From Lawsonibacter sp900766145 (GTDB taxonomy: Bacteria; Bacillota; Clostridia; Oscillospirales; Oscillospiraceae), in the NCBI RefSeq assembly GCF_030372275.1, contig NZ_JAUDDJ010000006.1: a DNA stretch of 64,000 bases; one strand, given 5' to 3'. Under the pieces are notes generated by a model. That model saw only the letters and a list, made by a program, of their open reading frames with translations, was not told the origin of the DNA and searched no databases. Positions 16,735 through 25,380 of the stretch are shown here, one piece after another. Within the stretch, counting starts at the first letter, position 1. Each line of letters starts with the position of its first letter. The position numbers were made by a program, and so were the translations under genes.

Positions 16735-16766
16735 AAAAAATCCCGCCCGAGAGGGTGGGATTTTTT
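16735..16766 (+). terminator. Terminator of the ribosomal superoperon
   Basis: TCCCGCCC pairs with GGGTGGGA across a GAGA tetraloop. A6 lies before and T6 after, so it can work on either strand. It ends the alpha operon. Confidence 0.9.
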
Positions 16767-16788
16767 CTTGTCTGGTCTTAGAAGAAAG

Positions 16789-16825
16789 AAAAACTCCCGA
16801 TGTGTTTTCACATCGGGAGTTTTAT
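16789..16825 (-). terminator. Terminator of secG (bidirectional)
   Basis: AAACTCCCGATGTG pairs perfectly with its complement across a TTTT loop and is flanked by A and T runs. On the minus strand it lies just after secG. It can also back up the plus-strand terminator of rplQ. Confidence 0.9.
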
Positions 16826-16834
16826 TGTTCTTAC

Positions 16835-17062
16835 TCAGATCAAGGACAGAGCCAGGGTGAGCAGCACGAACACGATAGCCACCCACTTGGTCATCTTGGC
16901 CAGCTTGGAGTCCCAGGTCTTGGCCTTGTTCTTGGACAGGAAGGTGTCCACGCCGCCGGCGATGGCACCGGACAGGCCGGCGCTCTTGCCGGACTGAAGC
17001 ATAACCACCGCAATAAGGACCAGCGCGCACAGCACCTGAATCACAGTAAGAGCGAGCTTCAT
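16835..17062 (-). CDS. secG: Preprotein translocase subunit SecG
   Basis: SecG is a small accessory subunit of the Sec channel. The ~75-residue product has two membrane helices, around residues 4-21 and 54-73. They are joined by a loop with the family motif LQSGKSAGLSGAIAGGVDTF. The start chosen is the ATG (MKLALTVIQ) after AAAGGA; an in-frame TTG six codons upstream lacks its own site. Confidence 0.95.
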   Translation of the reverse strand: MKLALTVIQVLCALVLIAVVMLQSGKSAGLSGAIAGGVDTFLSKNKAKTWDSKLAKMTKWVAIVFVLLTLALSLI

Positions 17063-17260
17063 AGTAATCGTTCCTTTCAAGCCCCAAAGGGCAAAAGATC
17101 AAACTTGCGGCGGTCGTTGCCGGACGCAGAGTTTATGATAGCACATTGTGGGAGAAATTGCAAGACTTTTATCAAAAATCGTTCCGTTTTCCCCCATTTC
17201 CCGGGAAACACAGCCCCTTGGGAAGGAACAAAGCAGGAAGCACAAGATAGGCGGAATGAA

Positions 17261-17638
17261 TTACAGCTGGGCGATGGCCTCGATCTCCACCAGGGCGTCC
17301 TTGGGCAGGCGGCCCACCTGGACGGCAGAGCGGGCGGGATAGGGCTCCTGGAAGAACTGGGCATAGACCTCGTTCATAGCGGCGAAGTCATTCATATCCT
17401 GAAGGAACACGGTGGTCTTGACCACAGCGCCCATGTTGGTGCCGGCAGCGTTGAGGATGGCCTTGATGTTGTTGAGAGACTGGCGGGCCTGCTCCTGGAT
17501 GCCGCCCTCCACGATAGCGCCGGTTTCCGGATCAATGGGGACCTGGCCGGAGGTAAACAGCATCTGACCTACCTGGATGGCCTGGGAGTAGGGGCCGATA
17601 GCGGCGGGGGCCTTGTCGGTATGAATGACCTGCTTCAT
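17261..17638 (-). CDS. ridA: RidA family reactive intermediate deaminase
   Basis: RidA hydrolyses reactive enamines and imines such as 2-aminoacrylate, protecting PLP enzymes. The 125-residue product shows AIGPYSQAIQVGQMLFTSGQ near the start. It retains the catalytic Arg103 in YPARSAVQV and Glu120 in LVEIEAIA. AAAGGAG precedes the ATG. It is a stand-alone gene between secG and lepB. Confidence 0.95.
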   Translation of the reverse strand: MKQVIHTDKAPAAIGPYSQAIQVGQMLFTSGQVPIDPETGAIVEGGIQEQARQSLNNIKAILNAAGTNMGAVVKTTVFLQDMNDFAAMNEVYAQFFQEPYPARSAVQVGRLPKDALVEIEAIAQL

Positions 17639-17723
17639 AGCGGAAAACTCCTTTTCTCACATAAAATTACGGGCAGAACAGCCCAAGGAAATTGTATCAC
17701 GGGGTATGTCCCGCGTCAACGCG

Positions 17724-17751
17724 GAAAAAAAGGCCGCCCCAAGGGGCGGCC
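17724..17751 (-). terminator. Terminator of lepB
   Basis: GGCCGCCCC pairs perfectly across AA with GGGGCGGCC. On the minus strand it is followed by seven Ts and lies seven bases after the lepB stop. Confidence 0.9.
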
Positions 17752-17758
17752 AGAACCA

Positions 17759-18361
17759 TTAAAGGGAGCCAAATTTAGAGAAGGGGAAGATGGAGAAGAA
17801 CGCCTTGCCCAGGACATAGTCCTCGTCAATGGTGCCCAGGAGGTTGTCGCGGCTGTCATCGGAGTCGTTGCGGTTGTCGCCCATGACGAAGATGGAGCCC
17901 TCAGGCACCTCAATGTGGGTGCTGCCCCGGCTGCCGTAGATGTCCACCATGGGTTCCTTGATATAGGGCTCGTCCAGGGGCTCTCCATCCACGTAGACGG
18001 TGCCGGTGGAGTAGTCAATATCCACGGTCTGACCGCCCACGGCGATGACCCGCTTGACGATGGCCACGCCGCCCAGGTGGGTGGCAGTGGTCTTGTTGAG
18101 CACTACGATGTCGCCCTGCTGGGGCTTATAGCCCAGGGACCACACCAGAAGCAGCTCATTATGCTGTAAGGTGTTATCCATGGAAGGACCGTCCACTCGA
18201 GTGAGACGGCCGCAGAAGGTAAAGACAAGCACCAGCACCACCAGGGCAGTGGTCAGTGCGTTAAGCCAATAAAACAGGTCGTCGGAGGATTTTTCGACGG
18301 TTTTTTCCTCCTGAGGCCCCTGCTGAGGTTCCAGGGGCTGCTGATCGTATTTTGGATCCAT
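17759..18361 (-). CDS. lepB: Signal peptidase I
   Basis: This membrane protease cleaves Sec signal peptides outside the membrane. The 200-residue product has a polar N-terminus, one membrane helix at about residues 31-50, then box B with catalytic Ser60 (DGPSMDNTL). Box D has Lys103 in VKRVIAVGG, and box E has MGDNRNDSDDSR. AAGGAGG lies before the ATG. Length and layout match Gram-positive SipS-type enzymes. Confidence 0.97.
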   Translation of the reverse strand: MDPKYDQQPLEPQQGPQEEKTVEKSSDDLFYWLNALTTALVVLVLVFTFCGRLTRVDGPSMDNTLQHNELLLVWSLGYKPQQGDIVVLNKTTATHLGGVAIVKRVIAVGGQTVDIDYSTGTVYVDGEPLDEPYIKEPMVDIYGSRGSTHIEVPEGSIFVMGDNRNDSDDSRDNLLGTIDEDYVLGKAFFSIFPFSKFGSL

Positions 18362-18449
18362 AGGGATGCCTCCTTGCGTTGCTGTGGTAGATCGTTACAT
18401 TATACCCGGTTTTACGTGAAAATTCAACTGGCACTATTATTTTTACGTA

Positions 18450-19090
18450 GGGGGGGTGTTACTTTCTGCTCGCCCAGAAAGTAACCAAAGATGCGTTGGG
18501 GGCCGCCTTCGATGAGCGCCTTCGCGCAGCGGGCGCTCATAGGCGGCTTGCCCCCAAGCCCCCATTTTACGGGGGACACCCTCTTGAGGGCGTGACACTT
18601 GCATCCGGCGGCTCCGAACACAAGACCTTGCGTCCTACTTGCCTCGGGGGCACAGGCCCCTACAACGTGGAAATTTGGAAGTAACTGCGTTGTACGAACA
18701 CCGCCTACTCTGGCATAGCCGTGGCAGCTGGGCAGTTGCGGGTGCGCGATCATCGCCGCACCAAACAGGTAGGGATGCAGGAGGCGGTGTGCGATAGAAG
18801 TAGGCACTCACAAATTTTGATGGCAAAAGGGCCCGGTGGCCTGAGAGGAGAGGGATGCACGGTCAAAATTTAGGCCGCCGGAATGTACGAACAAACCGAA
18901 GTGGCCCGCTCCCGTAATGGGGGTCTGGGGGTGAGGCGACTTTGAACGCCCGCTCCGCGAGGCGTTCATCGGAGACACACCCCCAGGGCATTTTTGGTTC
19001 CTTTTTGGGCAAACAAAAAGGAACCTGCCCCGCAGGGCGGAACCTTCTTAATCCTAAAAAAGTAGGAGCGACGCAGAGCGTCACTCCCAC
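18450..19090. repeat. Long palindrome-rich intergenic repeat, copy A
   Basis: The interval 18362-19098 has no supported gene. From about 18450 it is a modular repeat. It begins with an 11-bp perfect hairpin (GTTACTTTCTG around CTCGCC), continues with AACCAAAGATGCG, and ends near AAAAAAGTAGGAGCGAC and GTCACTCC. Copy B at 24604-25330 is collinear in the opposite orientation, including segments around CCCCTACAACGTGGAAATTT and the CAGCTGGGCAGTT region. The family name is unknown. Confidence 0.75.
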
Positions 19091-19098
19091 ACAGTACA

Positions 19099-21291
19099 CT
19101 ATGATTGAAACATTTTTTCTCGATGGTGACAGGAGAAAAGCACAATCTGCCGCTGCTGAGCCAAATCCTGAAGAAGCTCCAGGGCCCGCTTGGTCCGCAC
19201 ATCGTCAAAAGCGGCCAAAGCCTCGTCCAGTACCAGGGGCGCATCGGGCAAACACAGGTCACACACCGCCAGGCGCACCGCCAGGTAGATCTGGTCCACC
19301 GTGCCCTTGGACAGATACAGGGCGCTGTGGGGCAGCACGTCCCGCTCTTCAGCAGCGCTGGCGTCCAGCTCCTTGTCCAGGGACAGGGTGCGGTACTTGC
19401 CGCCGGTGAGCCGGCTGAGAAGAGCCCCCGCCGAGCGGTTTAACTGGGGCGAGAACCGCTGCTGGAGCTGGGCATTGGCCTGCTGCAGGGTGTCCATGGC
19501 GATGGAAATGGCCTGATACTCCCGCTCCCGGCGCTCCAGTTCCTCCGTCACCTGCTCCAGCCGGGCAGAGAGGGCCGCCGGGTCGCCCAGGGCCTGCTGT
19601 TTGCCCCGGGCCTGGTTGAGGGAGCGGTCCAGACGTTCCAGCTCCACCTGGAGCCGCCCCGTCTCCTGGGCGGCCTGCTCTAGGGAGAGAGCGGGCTGCG
19701 CCGGTTCTGCCTCATCAGTCAGCTCCCGACCACCCTGGGCCCGCAGAGCCTGGGTGAGACGCTGGGCCCCCTCCAGCCTGGACCGTGCCAACGTCTCCCG
19801 CTCGCCCAGGTTCAGGGCCCGGGAGAGAGCGGCGGAGACGCCGAAGAGCTCCTTGACCTCAGGAGCAAAGGTGTGTACAAACCGAAAGAGCTCCGCTCGG
19901 CTGTTTTCCAGCCGGGCCTGGCGGTCAGAAAGGCCGCCCTGAATCATCCGCACCTGCTGGGCGGCCTGGTCGGCGGCGGCCACCCGCCGCTGGTAGTCCC
20001 CGGTGAGGGCGGCAATGCCCTCCACTTGGTCTACGCCGTAGCGCGCCAAAATCTGCTCTGCCTGCCGGGCGGCATTCTTTCCGCCCGCCCAAACCAGGAC
20101 GGAGACAGCGGCACACAGCACATAGGCGATGGGTCCCAGCCACCAGAAGGGGCCGAACACCGCCAGCGCCCCGCCGGCAATAACGCCGGCCGCTTGGAGA
20201 AGAAGGAAGTTGCGCCGGCTGGCGGCCTTTCTGGCCATGCCGGAGCGGTGGTTCTCACTGTCCTGCTCCCCCTTGCGCACTGCCTCATCCCCGGTCATGC
20301 CGGTGAAAAGGTCGTCCTGGGCCTCCTGGCGGGCCCGCTCCAGGGCCTGCTGCGCCCGCTCCAGATCCTCCTGGCCCAGACGGATCTCGGGCTCCAGGGC
20401 CTTTAAAAAGGCCAATTCGCCCTGGGCCCGTTTCAGGGCGTCCCGGGAGGGCAGAGTGCCAAACCGGGCCTGCTCAGAGAGCAGGGCATCCAGCTGGGCC
20501 TGCGCCTGGTCCTCCTCGGCCCGGGCCTGGGTGTACTGCCGGTCCAGCTTCCGTTGGGCAATGGCCTTATGGAGGGCCAGCTGTCCGGTGCAGAAGGTGT
20601 GCCGCCGGGCCGCTTGGGCCCGGGCGCCCTCCAGCTGGTTGAGCTCATCGTTGAGCTGGCTAAGCTCGTCCACGCTGCGGGCCAGCTCCGCCCGCTCCCC
20701 CTCCAGCTGGGGGATGCGGCCCACGCTCTTGTTCACCTTCCGGCGGTTGAGCCACTCCTTGAGCTGTCGCTCCACCTGGGAGTAGGACACGTCCTCCTCT
20801 CCGGAGGAGACCAAAGCGGCGATGCGGGCCTCCAGCTCCGGAGCGGAGCGGATGACCAGGGTGCCGCTTTGACCAATGAACGCGGAGCGCTCATAGACCT
20901 CCCGGCCCACCCCCAGCAGCATCTGCCCGCAGGTGTCGGTGGTAAGGCCGGGGACGGGCTCCTCCGTTCCCGTATATACGGCGGAGAAGGTGCCGAAGGG
21001 CACAGTGCCCCGGGGGCCCCGGCGGATGGTAATGTCCCGGCCCTGCCACTCCAGGGTGATCTCCCCCTCCATGGGGGCGCCGGACCAGGGCTGGTAGCGG
21101 TTCTTGTCGGCCAGGTGGCCCTTTCGGTCCCGGTCCCGGGTGTCGATGCCGTAGAACATGGCCTTTAAAAAGGCGCACCAGGTGGACTTGCCCCCCTCAT
21201 TGGGGGCGGTGATCACGTTGAGGCCGGGCTCCAGAGTGAGGCGCTCCCCCTGGAGCTTGCCAAAGGTGGCGGTCATGGTTTTGATCTTCAT
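19099..21291 (-). CDS. YhaN/SbcC-like AAA ATPase of a DNA end-processing complex
   Basis: This is the SMC-like ATPase partner of the nuclease downstream of its promoter, with the Walker A motif APNEGGKSTW near residue 32. Long charged coiled-coil stretches follow (about 170-330 and 520-640). The C-terminal Walker B is LVLDEALAAFDDVRTKRALE. In the middle, near residues 365-410, two hydrophobic stretches (LLLQAAGVIAGGALAVFG and PIAYVLCAAVSVLVWAGG) look like a membrane hairpin. B. subtilis YhaN is also membrane-linked, unlike soluble SbcC. About 730 residues from ATG 21291, which overlaps the stop of the nuclease gene (ATGA). Confidence 0.85.
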   Translation of the reverse strand: MKIKTMTATFGKLQGERLTLEPGLNVITAPNEGGKSTWCAFLKAMFYGIDTRDRDRKGHLADKNRYQPWSGAPMEGEITLEWQGRDITIRRGPRGTVPFGTFSAVYTGTEEPVPGLTTDTCGQMLLGVGREVYERSAFIGQSGTLVIRSAPELEARIAALVSSGEEDVSYSQVERQLKEWLNRRKVNKSVGRIPQLEGERAELARSVDELSQLNDELNQLEGARAQAARRHTFCTGQLALHKAIAQRKLDRQYTQARAEEDQAQAQLDALLSEQARFGTLPSRDALKRAQGELAFLKALEPEIRLGQEDLERAQQALERARQEAQDDLFTGMTGDEAVRKGEQDSENHRSGMARKAASRRNFLLLQAAGVIAGGALAVFGPFWWLGPIAYVLCAAVSVLVWAGGKNAARQAEQILARYGVDQVEGIAALTGDYQRRVAAADQAAQQVRMIQGGLSDRQARLENSRAELFRFVHTFAPEVKELFGVSAALSRALNLGERETLARSRLEGAQRLTQALRAQGGRELTDEAEPAQPALSLEQAAQETGRLQVELERLDRSLNQARGKQQALGDPAALSARLEQVTEELERREREYQAISIAMDTLQQANAQLQQRFSPQLNRSAGALLSRLTGGKYRTLSLDKELDASAAEERDVLPHSALYLSKGTVDQIYLAVRLAVCDLCLPDAPLVLDEALAAFDDVRTKRALELLQDLAQQRQIVLFSCHHREKMFQS

Positions 21292-22379
21292 GGGGCTACG
21301 TCCTCCCCTCGTTCCAGGGCGGCTAGGCCGAAGCGCACCGCCAGCTGCAAGGTCTCGTCCTCCGGGTCGGCCTGACAGCGGGCGGCCATGGAGCGGAGAA
21401 ACAGCCCGGTGAGGGAGTCCTCCTCCCGCCGCGCCCAAACTTCCCGGCGCACCCGGGTGCGGTCTCGCAGGGTCAGACCGTAAAACCGGGGAGCCAAGGC
21501 TCCTTCCAGGGCGGTAAGGTCCAGGGGGGATTCCCCGCGCTCCCCGGTGAAGGTGATGCGGTACACATCATTGTCCGTATCCGGCGGCAGGGCGGCCCGC
21601 ACCGCCTCCAAGGGATTCTCCCAGCCGGTGAGGTCCACCGCCAGCTCCTCGTACCGCCGACGGCTCAGGGGCACCAGCTCCCCTTGGCAGCCCCTCTCGT
21701 CCAGGGTGAGGCACAGCACGCCCTTCTCTCCCGTCTCGTCAAAGCCACGGCCCTCAGGGCAGCCGGGGTAGGCCCAGAAGGTGTTTTTCTCCCGCTGGAC
21801 GCCGCTGCACTGGTGGACGTGGCCCAGGGCCAGATAGTTTAGCCCGCTGGCGGCAATTTCTTCCTTGGAGATGGGGGCATAGTCGCCCGCCCCATCCACC
21901 TGTCCGTGGAGGACCATCAAGTGCATCCTTCCGTCCTGAGGAGCAGAGAAGCCCGCAAGGGGGGAGGCGTCCTCCCGGGAGGCCTGGAAGGCCCGGCCGT
22001 GGACGACACAGTTCAGACGGGGAAACGCTACGGCCTCCAGATTGCCGGACGTAAAAATATGTACATTTTCCGGCCAGTCCAGGGCGGCGTAGAGGGAATT
22101 GGCGTGGTAGTAGTCGTGGTTGCCTGGGGCGATCAGCACCCGGCAGGGGATCTGGCCCAGAGCCTGAGCAAGGGCCTGGGCGGTCTCCCGGTAGGTCTGG
22201 TGGCTGTCCAGCAGGTCGCCGGAGAGGAGCACCAGGTCGGCCCGCCGCTGTCGGGAGAGCTCCGCCAGGGCGGAGAGCAATTCCCGCTGCTCGGCCCGGC
22301 GCTGGGATGAGCGCTGGGGGGAAAGACCGGCAAAGGGACTGTCCAGGTGGAAGTCAGCCCCGTGGATAATGGTCAGCAA
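21288..22379 (-). CDS. YhaO/SbcD-like DNA repair exonuclease
   Basis: This is a calcineurin-like metallo-phosphoesterase that cuts DNA ends together with the ATPase encoded next. The five metal motifs are present: GADFHLDSP, LSGDLLDS, APGNHDYYHA, a VLHGQ segment and LGHVHQCSG. The 363-residue length fits YhaO. It overlaps its partner by four bases. Upstream it is separated from ymdB by two tandem double-hairpin elements, whose hairpins may limit readthrough from ymdB. Confidence 0.88.
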   Translation of the reverse strand: MLTIIHGADFHLDSPFAGLSPQRSSQRRAEQRELLSALAELSRQRRADLVLLSGDLLDSHQTYRETAQALAQALGQIPCRVLIAPGNHDYYHANSLYAALDWPENVHIFTSGNLEAVAFPRLNCVVHGRAFQASREDASPLAGFSAPQDGRMHLMVLHGQVDGAGDYAPISKEEIAASGLNYLALGHVHQCSGVQREKNTFWAYPGCPEGRGFDETGEKGVLCLTLDERGCQGELVPLSRRRYEELAVDLTGWENPLEAVRAALPPDTDNDVYRITFTGERGESPLDLTALEGALAPRFYGLTLRDRTRVRREVWARREEDSLTGLFLRSMAARCQADPEDETLQLAVRFGLAALERGEDVAP

Positions 22380-22409
22380 GGTTTGTTCCAGTCCTTTCTG
22401 TATACAGAG

Positions 22410-22461
22410 GGGAAACGAAGTTTCCCATAAAGTTCTTTACCAAGCTTTCTTTCAAGAAAGC
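22410..22461 (-). repeat. Double-hairpin 3'-end element, copy 3
   Basis: This copy has GGGAAAC-GAA-GTTTCCC, a spacer with the conserved AAAGTTCTTT core, and GCTTTCTT-TC-AAGAAAGC. It is a tandem copy of the element adjoining ymdB. Between the two lies a separate hairpin, GCCGCCC-CGCA-GGGCGGC (22466-22483). It sits just upstream of the nuclease gene and, unlike the other copies, does not contain a stop codon of a recognised gene. Confidence 0.8.
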
Positions 22462-22493
22462 GGAAGCCGCCCCGCAGGGCGGCAACCCCAGAA

Positions 22494-22548
22494 GGGAAAC
22501 GAAGTTTCCCATAAAGTTCTTTGCCCAGCTTTCTTTCAAGAAAGCTGG
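22494..22548 (-). repeat. Double-hairpin 3'-end element, copy 2 (ymdB)
   Basis: Read on the minus strand, the ymdB stop TAA is followed at once by an 11-bp perfect hairpin (CCAGCTTTCTT, loop GA). Then comes a spacer GCAAAGAACTTTAT and a second hairpin, GGGAAAC-TTC-GTTTCCC. The same order is found after spoIID and spoIIE, with compensatory stem changes. Confidence 0.85.
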
Positions 22549-23337
22549 TTACTCGAGAAGGTCCACACGCTGCACCTGGACGCAGCGGTTTTTGTCCGTG
22601 TCGATGGTGAAGCGGCAGGCGTTGATCTGACAGGGCCCCTCCGCCTCCTCATAGCGCCGGGGCAGGCCGCCCAAAAACAGATTGATGGAGTGCTCCGGCC
22701 GGATACCCAGCACGGAATGTCTCGGCCCCGTCATACCCAGGTCGGTGACAAAGCCGGTGCCCTTGGGCAGAATTTGAGTGTCAGCCGTGGGCACATGGGT
22801 GTGGGTGCCCCACAGGGCGTGGATGCGCCCGTCCAGATACCAGGCCATGGCCCCCTTCTCGCTGGTGGCTTCGGCGTGGAAATCCAGCAGCAGTACCTGG
22901 CACTGCTGGGCCTCGTGGGAGCGCAGGATCTGGTTTGCCGCCTTGAAGGGGCTGTCCAGGTTGGAGTTGAGCTCCAGACGGCCCATCAAATTCATAACCC
23001 CGATCTTCAGACCCTTGGGGCCGTCGTACACCCCAAAGCCCCGGCCGGGCACCCGTCCGGCGTAGTTGGCCGGGCGGAGAATGTAGGGGTCCTTGTCCAG
23101 AAAGTCCGCAATCTGGATGCGGTTCCAGGTGTGATTGCCCAGGGTGATCACATCAGCTCCCGCGTCGTACATGCCCCGGGCCTGACGGGGGGTGAGTCCC
23201 ACGCCGGAGGCGTTCTCTCCGTTGACCACGGTGAAGTGGATGTCATGCTCCCGCTGGAGCTCCCGCAGGCGTCGGGCCAGAATGTCCTGGCCGCCCTCGC
23301 CTACAATATCGCCAACCGCCAAAATGTTCAGCAGCAT
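22549..23337 (-). CDS. ymdB: YmdB-family metallophosphoesterase
   Basis: YmdB hydrolyses 2',3'-cyclic nucleotides and in Bacillus influences biofilm and motility decisions. The 262-residue product has all the metal-site motifs: VGDIVGEGG, NGENASGVGLT, LGNHTWN, LDFHAEATSEK and GTHTHVPTAD. The start is the ATG after AAGGAGG; the open frame runs further upstream but without family sequence. The stop lies at the base of a palindromic 3'-end element. Confidence 0.95.
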   Translation of the reverse strand: MLLNILAVGDIVGEGGQDILARRLRELQREHDIHFTVVNGENASGVGLTPRQARGMYDAGADVITLGNHTWNRIQIADFLDKDPYILRPANYAGRVPGRGFGVYDGPKGLKIGVMNLMGRLELNSNLDSPFKAANQILRSHEAQQCQVLLLDFHAEATSEKGAMAWYLDGRIHALWGTHTHVPTADTQILPKGTGFVTDLGMTGPRHSVLGIRPEHSINLFLGGLPRRYEEAEGPCQINACRFTIDTDKNRCVQVQRVDLLE

Positions 23338-23490
23338 TGTGTGTCCTCCTTGGATGGAAAAAGTGTCCTGTCCCATATTATAGTGGATGGAGCGGGAAAG
23401 GGCAAAGCCTTTTTCCACGAAGAAGGGCGGACATATTCCTGCCCCGCCGGTCATAGGCTGTTTTACACGCAGCAGTGAGGAGGGGATGGA

Positions 23491-24534
23491 ATGGACTACC
23501 GGCAGCGGCGGGAGACAGGGACAGGCTGGAACGCCCGGCGGACCGCGGGGCTGGGGCTCATTTTGGCGGTGGTGGTGTTTTTCCTGCCCCTGCTGACCAT
23601 GGGAGGCGAGCCGGTGCTGGGCCTGGCCCAGCAGGGCGAGGGGGGCGGCGCCGCCCAGGGAGAGAGCGTCCAGACCCAGGCGGCCAAGGACCGGGGCAAG
23701 GTCATCAAGCTCCTCCAGACGGACGGGATGGTCACCGAGATGACCCTGGAGGACTACCTGTTCGGCGTGGTGGCGGCGGAGATGCCCGCCTCCTTTGAGC
23801 TGGAGGCCCTGAAAGCCCAGGCCTGCGCCGCCCGCACCTATACGGTTCGCAAGCAAAACAACCCCACCCAGGCCCACCCAGACGCCGACGTGTGTACCGA
23901 CACGGGCTGCTGTCAGGCCTATGTCACTCGGGAGTCGGCAGAGACCCGGTGGGGGCTGAGCGCCGGGGAGTACAGCCAGAAGATTGCCCAGGCCATTGCT
24001 GAGACCGACGGTATGGGTATCCTCTATCAGGGGCAGCCCATCCAGGCGGTGTTCTTTTCCTCCGCGCCGGGCTATACCGTAGACGCGGTGGAGGTCTGGG
24101 GCAACCAGGTGGATTACTTAAAGAGCGTGGAGAGCCCGGAGGGGGAGGAAGTGCCCAATTATCACAGCCAGGTGGTGAAAAGTGGCGAGGAAGTAAAAAA
24201 TGCGGTGCTCTCGGCCTATCCCGGCGCCGACCTGTCCAGCGATCCGTCGGGCTGGTTTGGGACTCCGGCGGTCAATGAGGGGGGCACCGTGTCTAGTATC
24301 CTAGTGGGGGGCGTCACCCTGACGGGAGGGCAGGTGCGCACCCTGTTTGACCTGCGCTCGGCCTGCTTTACCGTGGCCTGGGATGGGACCAACTTTACCT
24401 TTTCCGTCACCGGCTACGGCCACGGGGTGGGTATGAGCCAGTACGGGGCCAACGCCATGGCCAAGGCGGGCAGCACCTACGACGAGATTTTGACCTGGTA
24501 CTACACCGGCGCCTCCGTCTCCCCGCTTTCTTAG
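23491..24534 (+). CDS. spoIID: SpoIID/LytB-domain sporulation protein
   Basis: SpoIID is a membrane-anchored peptidoglycan lytic transglycosylase needed for engulfment of the forespore with SpoIIM and SpoIIP. The 347-residue product has one N-terminal membrane helix (about residues 19-39). It carries the catalytic region VVAAEMPASFELEALKAQA with the key Glu, then AARTYTV, and the C-terminal GYGHGVGMSQYGANAMA motif. GAGGAGGGG precedes the ATG. The TAG stop lies inside a hairpin whose stem also encodes the final residues. It could also be a LytB-type paralog. Confidence 0.88.
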   Translation: MDYRQRRETGTGWNARRTAGLGLILAVVVFFLPLLTMGGEPVLGLAQQGEGGGAAQGESVQTQAAKDRGKVIKLLQTDGMVTEMTLEDYLFGVVAAEMPASFELEALKAQACAARTYTVRKQNNPTQAHPDADVCTDTGCCQAYVTRESAETRWGLSAGEYSQKIAQAIAETDGMGILYQGQPIQAVFFSSAPGYTVDAVEVWGNQVDYLKSVESPEGEEVPNYHSQVVKSGEEVKNAVLSAYPGADLSSDPSGWFGTPAVNEGGTVSSILVGGVTLTGGQVRTLFDLRSACFTVAWDGTNFTFSVTGYGHGVGMSQYGANAMAKAGSTYDEILTWYYTGASVSPLS

Positions 24535-24577
24535 AAAGAAAGCTTGGCAAAGAACTTGGCGGAAAACTTCGTTTTCC
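24525..24577 (+). repeat. Double-hairpin 3'-end element, copy 1 (spoIID)
   Basis: GCTTTCTT pairs with AAGAAAGC around AGA; the spoIID TAG spans the last stem base and the loop. A spacer TTGGCAAAGAACTTGGC follows, then the hairpin GGAAAAC-TTC-GTTTTCC. The second stem differs from other copies by paired changes, so base pairing is kept. Confidence 0.85.
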
Positions 24578-24603
24578 TTCTACGCCCGTAAGGGAGACTT
24601 TAT

Positions 24604-25330
24604 GTAGGAGTGACGTGTTTCGTCGCTCCTACTTTTTTATTTGGAGAGTTCCGCCCTGCGGGGCGTCCTACTTTGCCCGCGGCGGCAAAGTAGGCAAACC
24701 GCCGCCGGGGGACGGCTCCGATAAGCGCCTACGCGGAGCGGGCGCTTATAGTCACCTTGTCCCTACCCCCTCTGGCCCTTCGGGCCATCTCCCCCTGACA
24801 GGGGGAGTCGGCCCCCGGTCCCCCTGTTACGGGAGCGGGTCACTTCGTCGTCGCAAAGTCCGCTTTATTCCGGACGCCCAAGTATGGGCATCCGTCATGC
24901 CGCTCCCTTGCTCCTCCTCCCCCCACCGAACCCGCTTCGCTGGGCTTCGGCGGGGACCCCAATTAGGGTTTTCTAACGCGCACCGCCTGGTGCCTGCCTA
25001 CCTGTTCGGTGCGGTGGTGTTCGGGCAGATGCACGAGAAACTGCCCAGCTGCCACGGTTATGCCAGGGTAGGCGGTGTTTGTACAACGCAGATGCTTCCA
25101 AATTTCCACTTTGTAGGGGCCTGTGCCCCCGAGGCAAGAAGGACCAGCCTGTCCTGATGTTGCCCGCCGAAACTTACGAGCAATCTTCCAGGAGGGCGTC
25201 CCCCGTAACTGGGGGTCCAGGGGGCAATGACTGTGAGCACCGCCTCTGGCAAGGTGCTCACCGGAAGCAGCCCCTTGGCGCATCTTTGGTTACTTTCTGG
25301 GCGAGCAGAAAGTAACACTCGTCCCCCAAA
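24604..25330. repeat. Long palindrome-rich intergenic repeat, copy B
   Basis: The interval 24578-25380 carries no supported gene. It is the inverted counterpart of copy A. It starts with GGAGTGACG facing CGTCGCTCC and a run CTACTTTTTTA, contains TACTTTGCC-GGCAAAGTA and CCCTGCGGGG hairpins, and ends with GGTTACTTTCTG-GGCGAG-CAGAAAGTAAC. The two copies enclose the yhaN, yhaO, ymdB and spoIID genes. Confidence 0.75.
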
Positions 25331-25380
25331 ATAAAAAAGGGATGGCCACAGGGCCATCCCGAAGAAAAGAGAAAAACAAC

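Noticed and set aside
16802..18169. 455-codon plus-strand frame
   Set aside because: It crosses secG, ridA and lepB in antisense and runs through a terminator; the composition is that of a shadow frame.
22369..23478. 369-codon plus-strand frame over ymdB
   Set aside because: It is antisense to ymdB and includes the palindromic elements; no family sequence.
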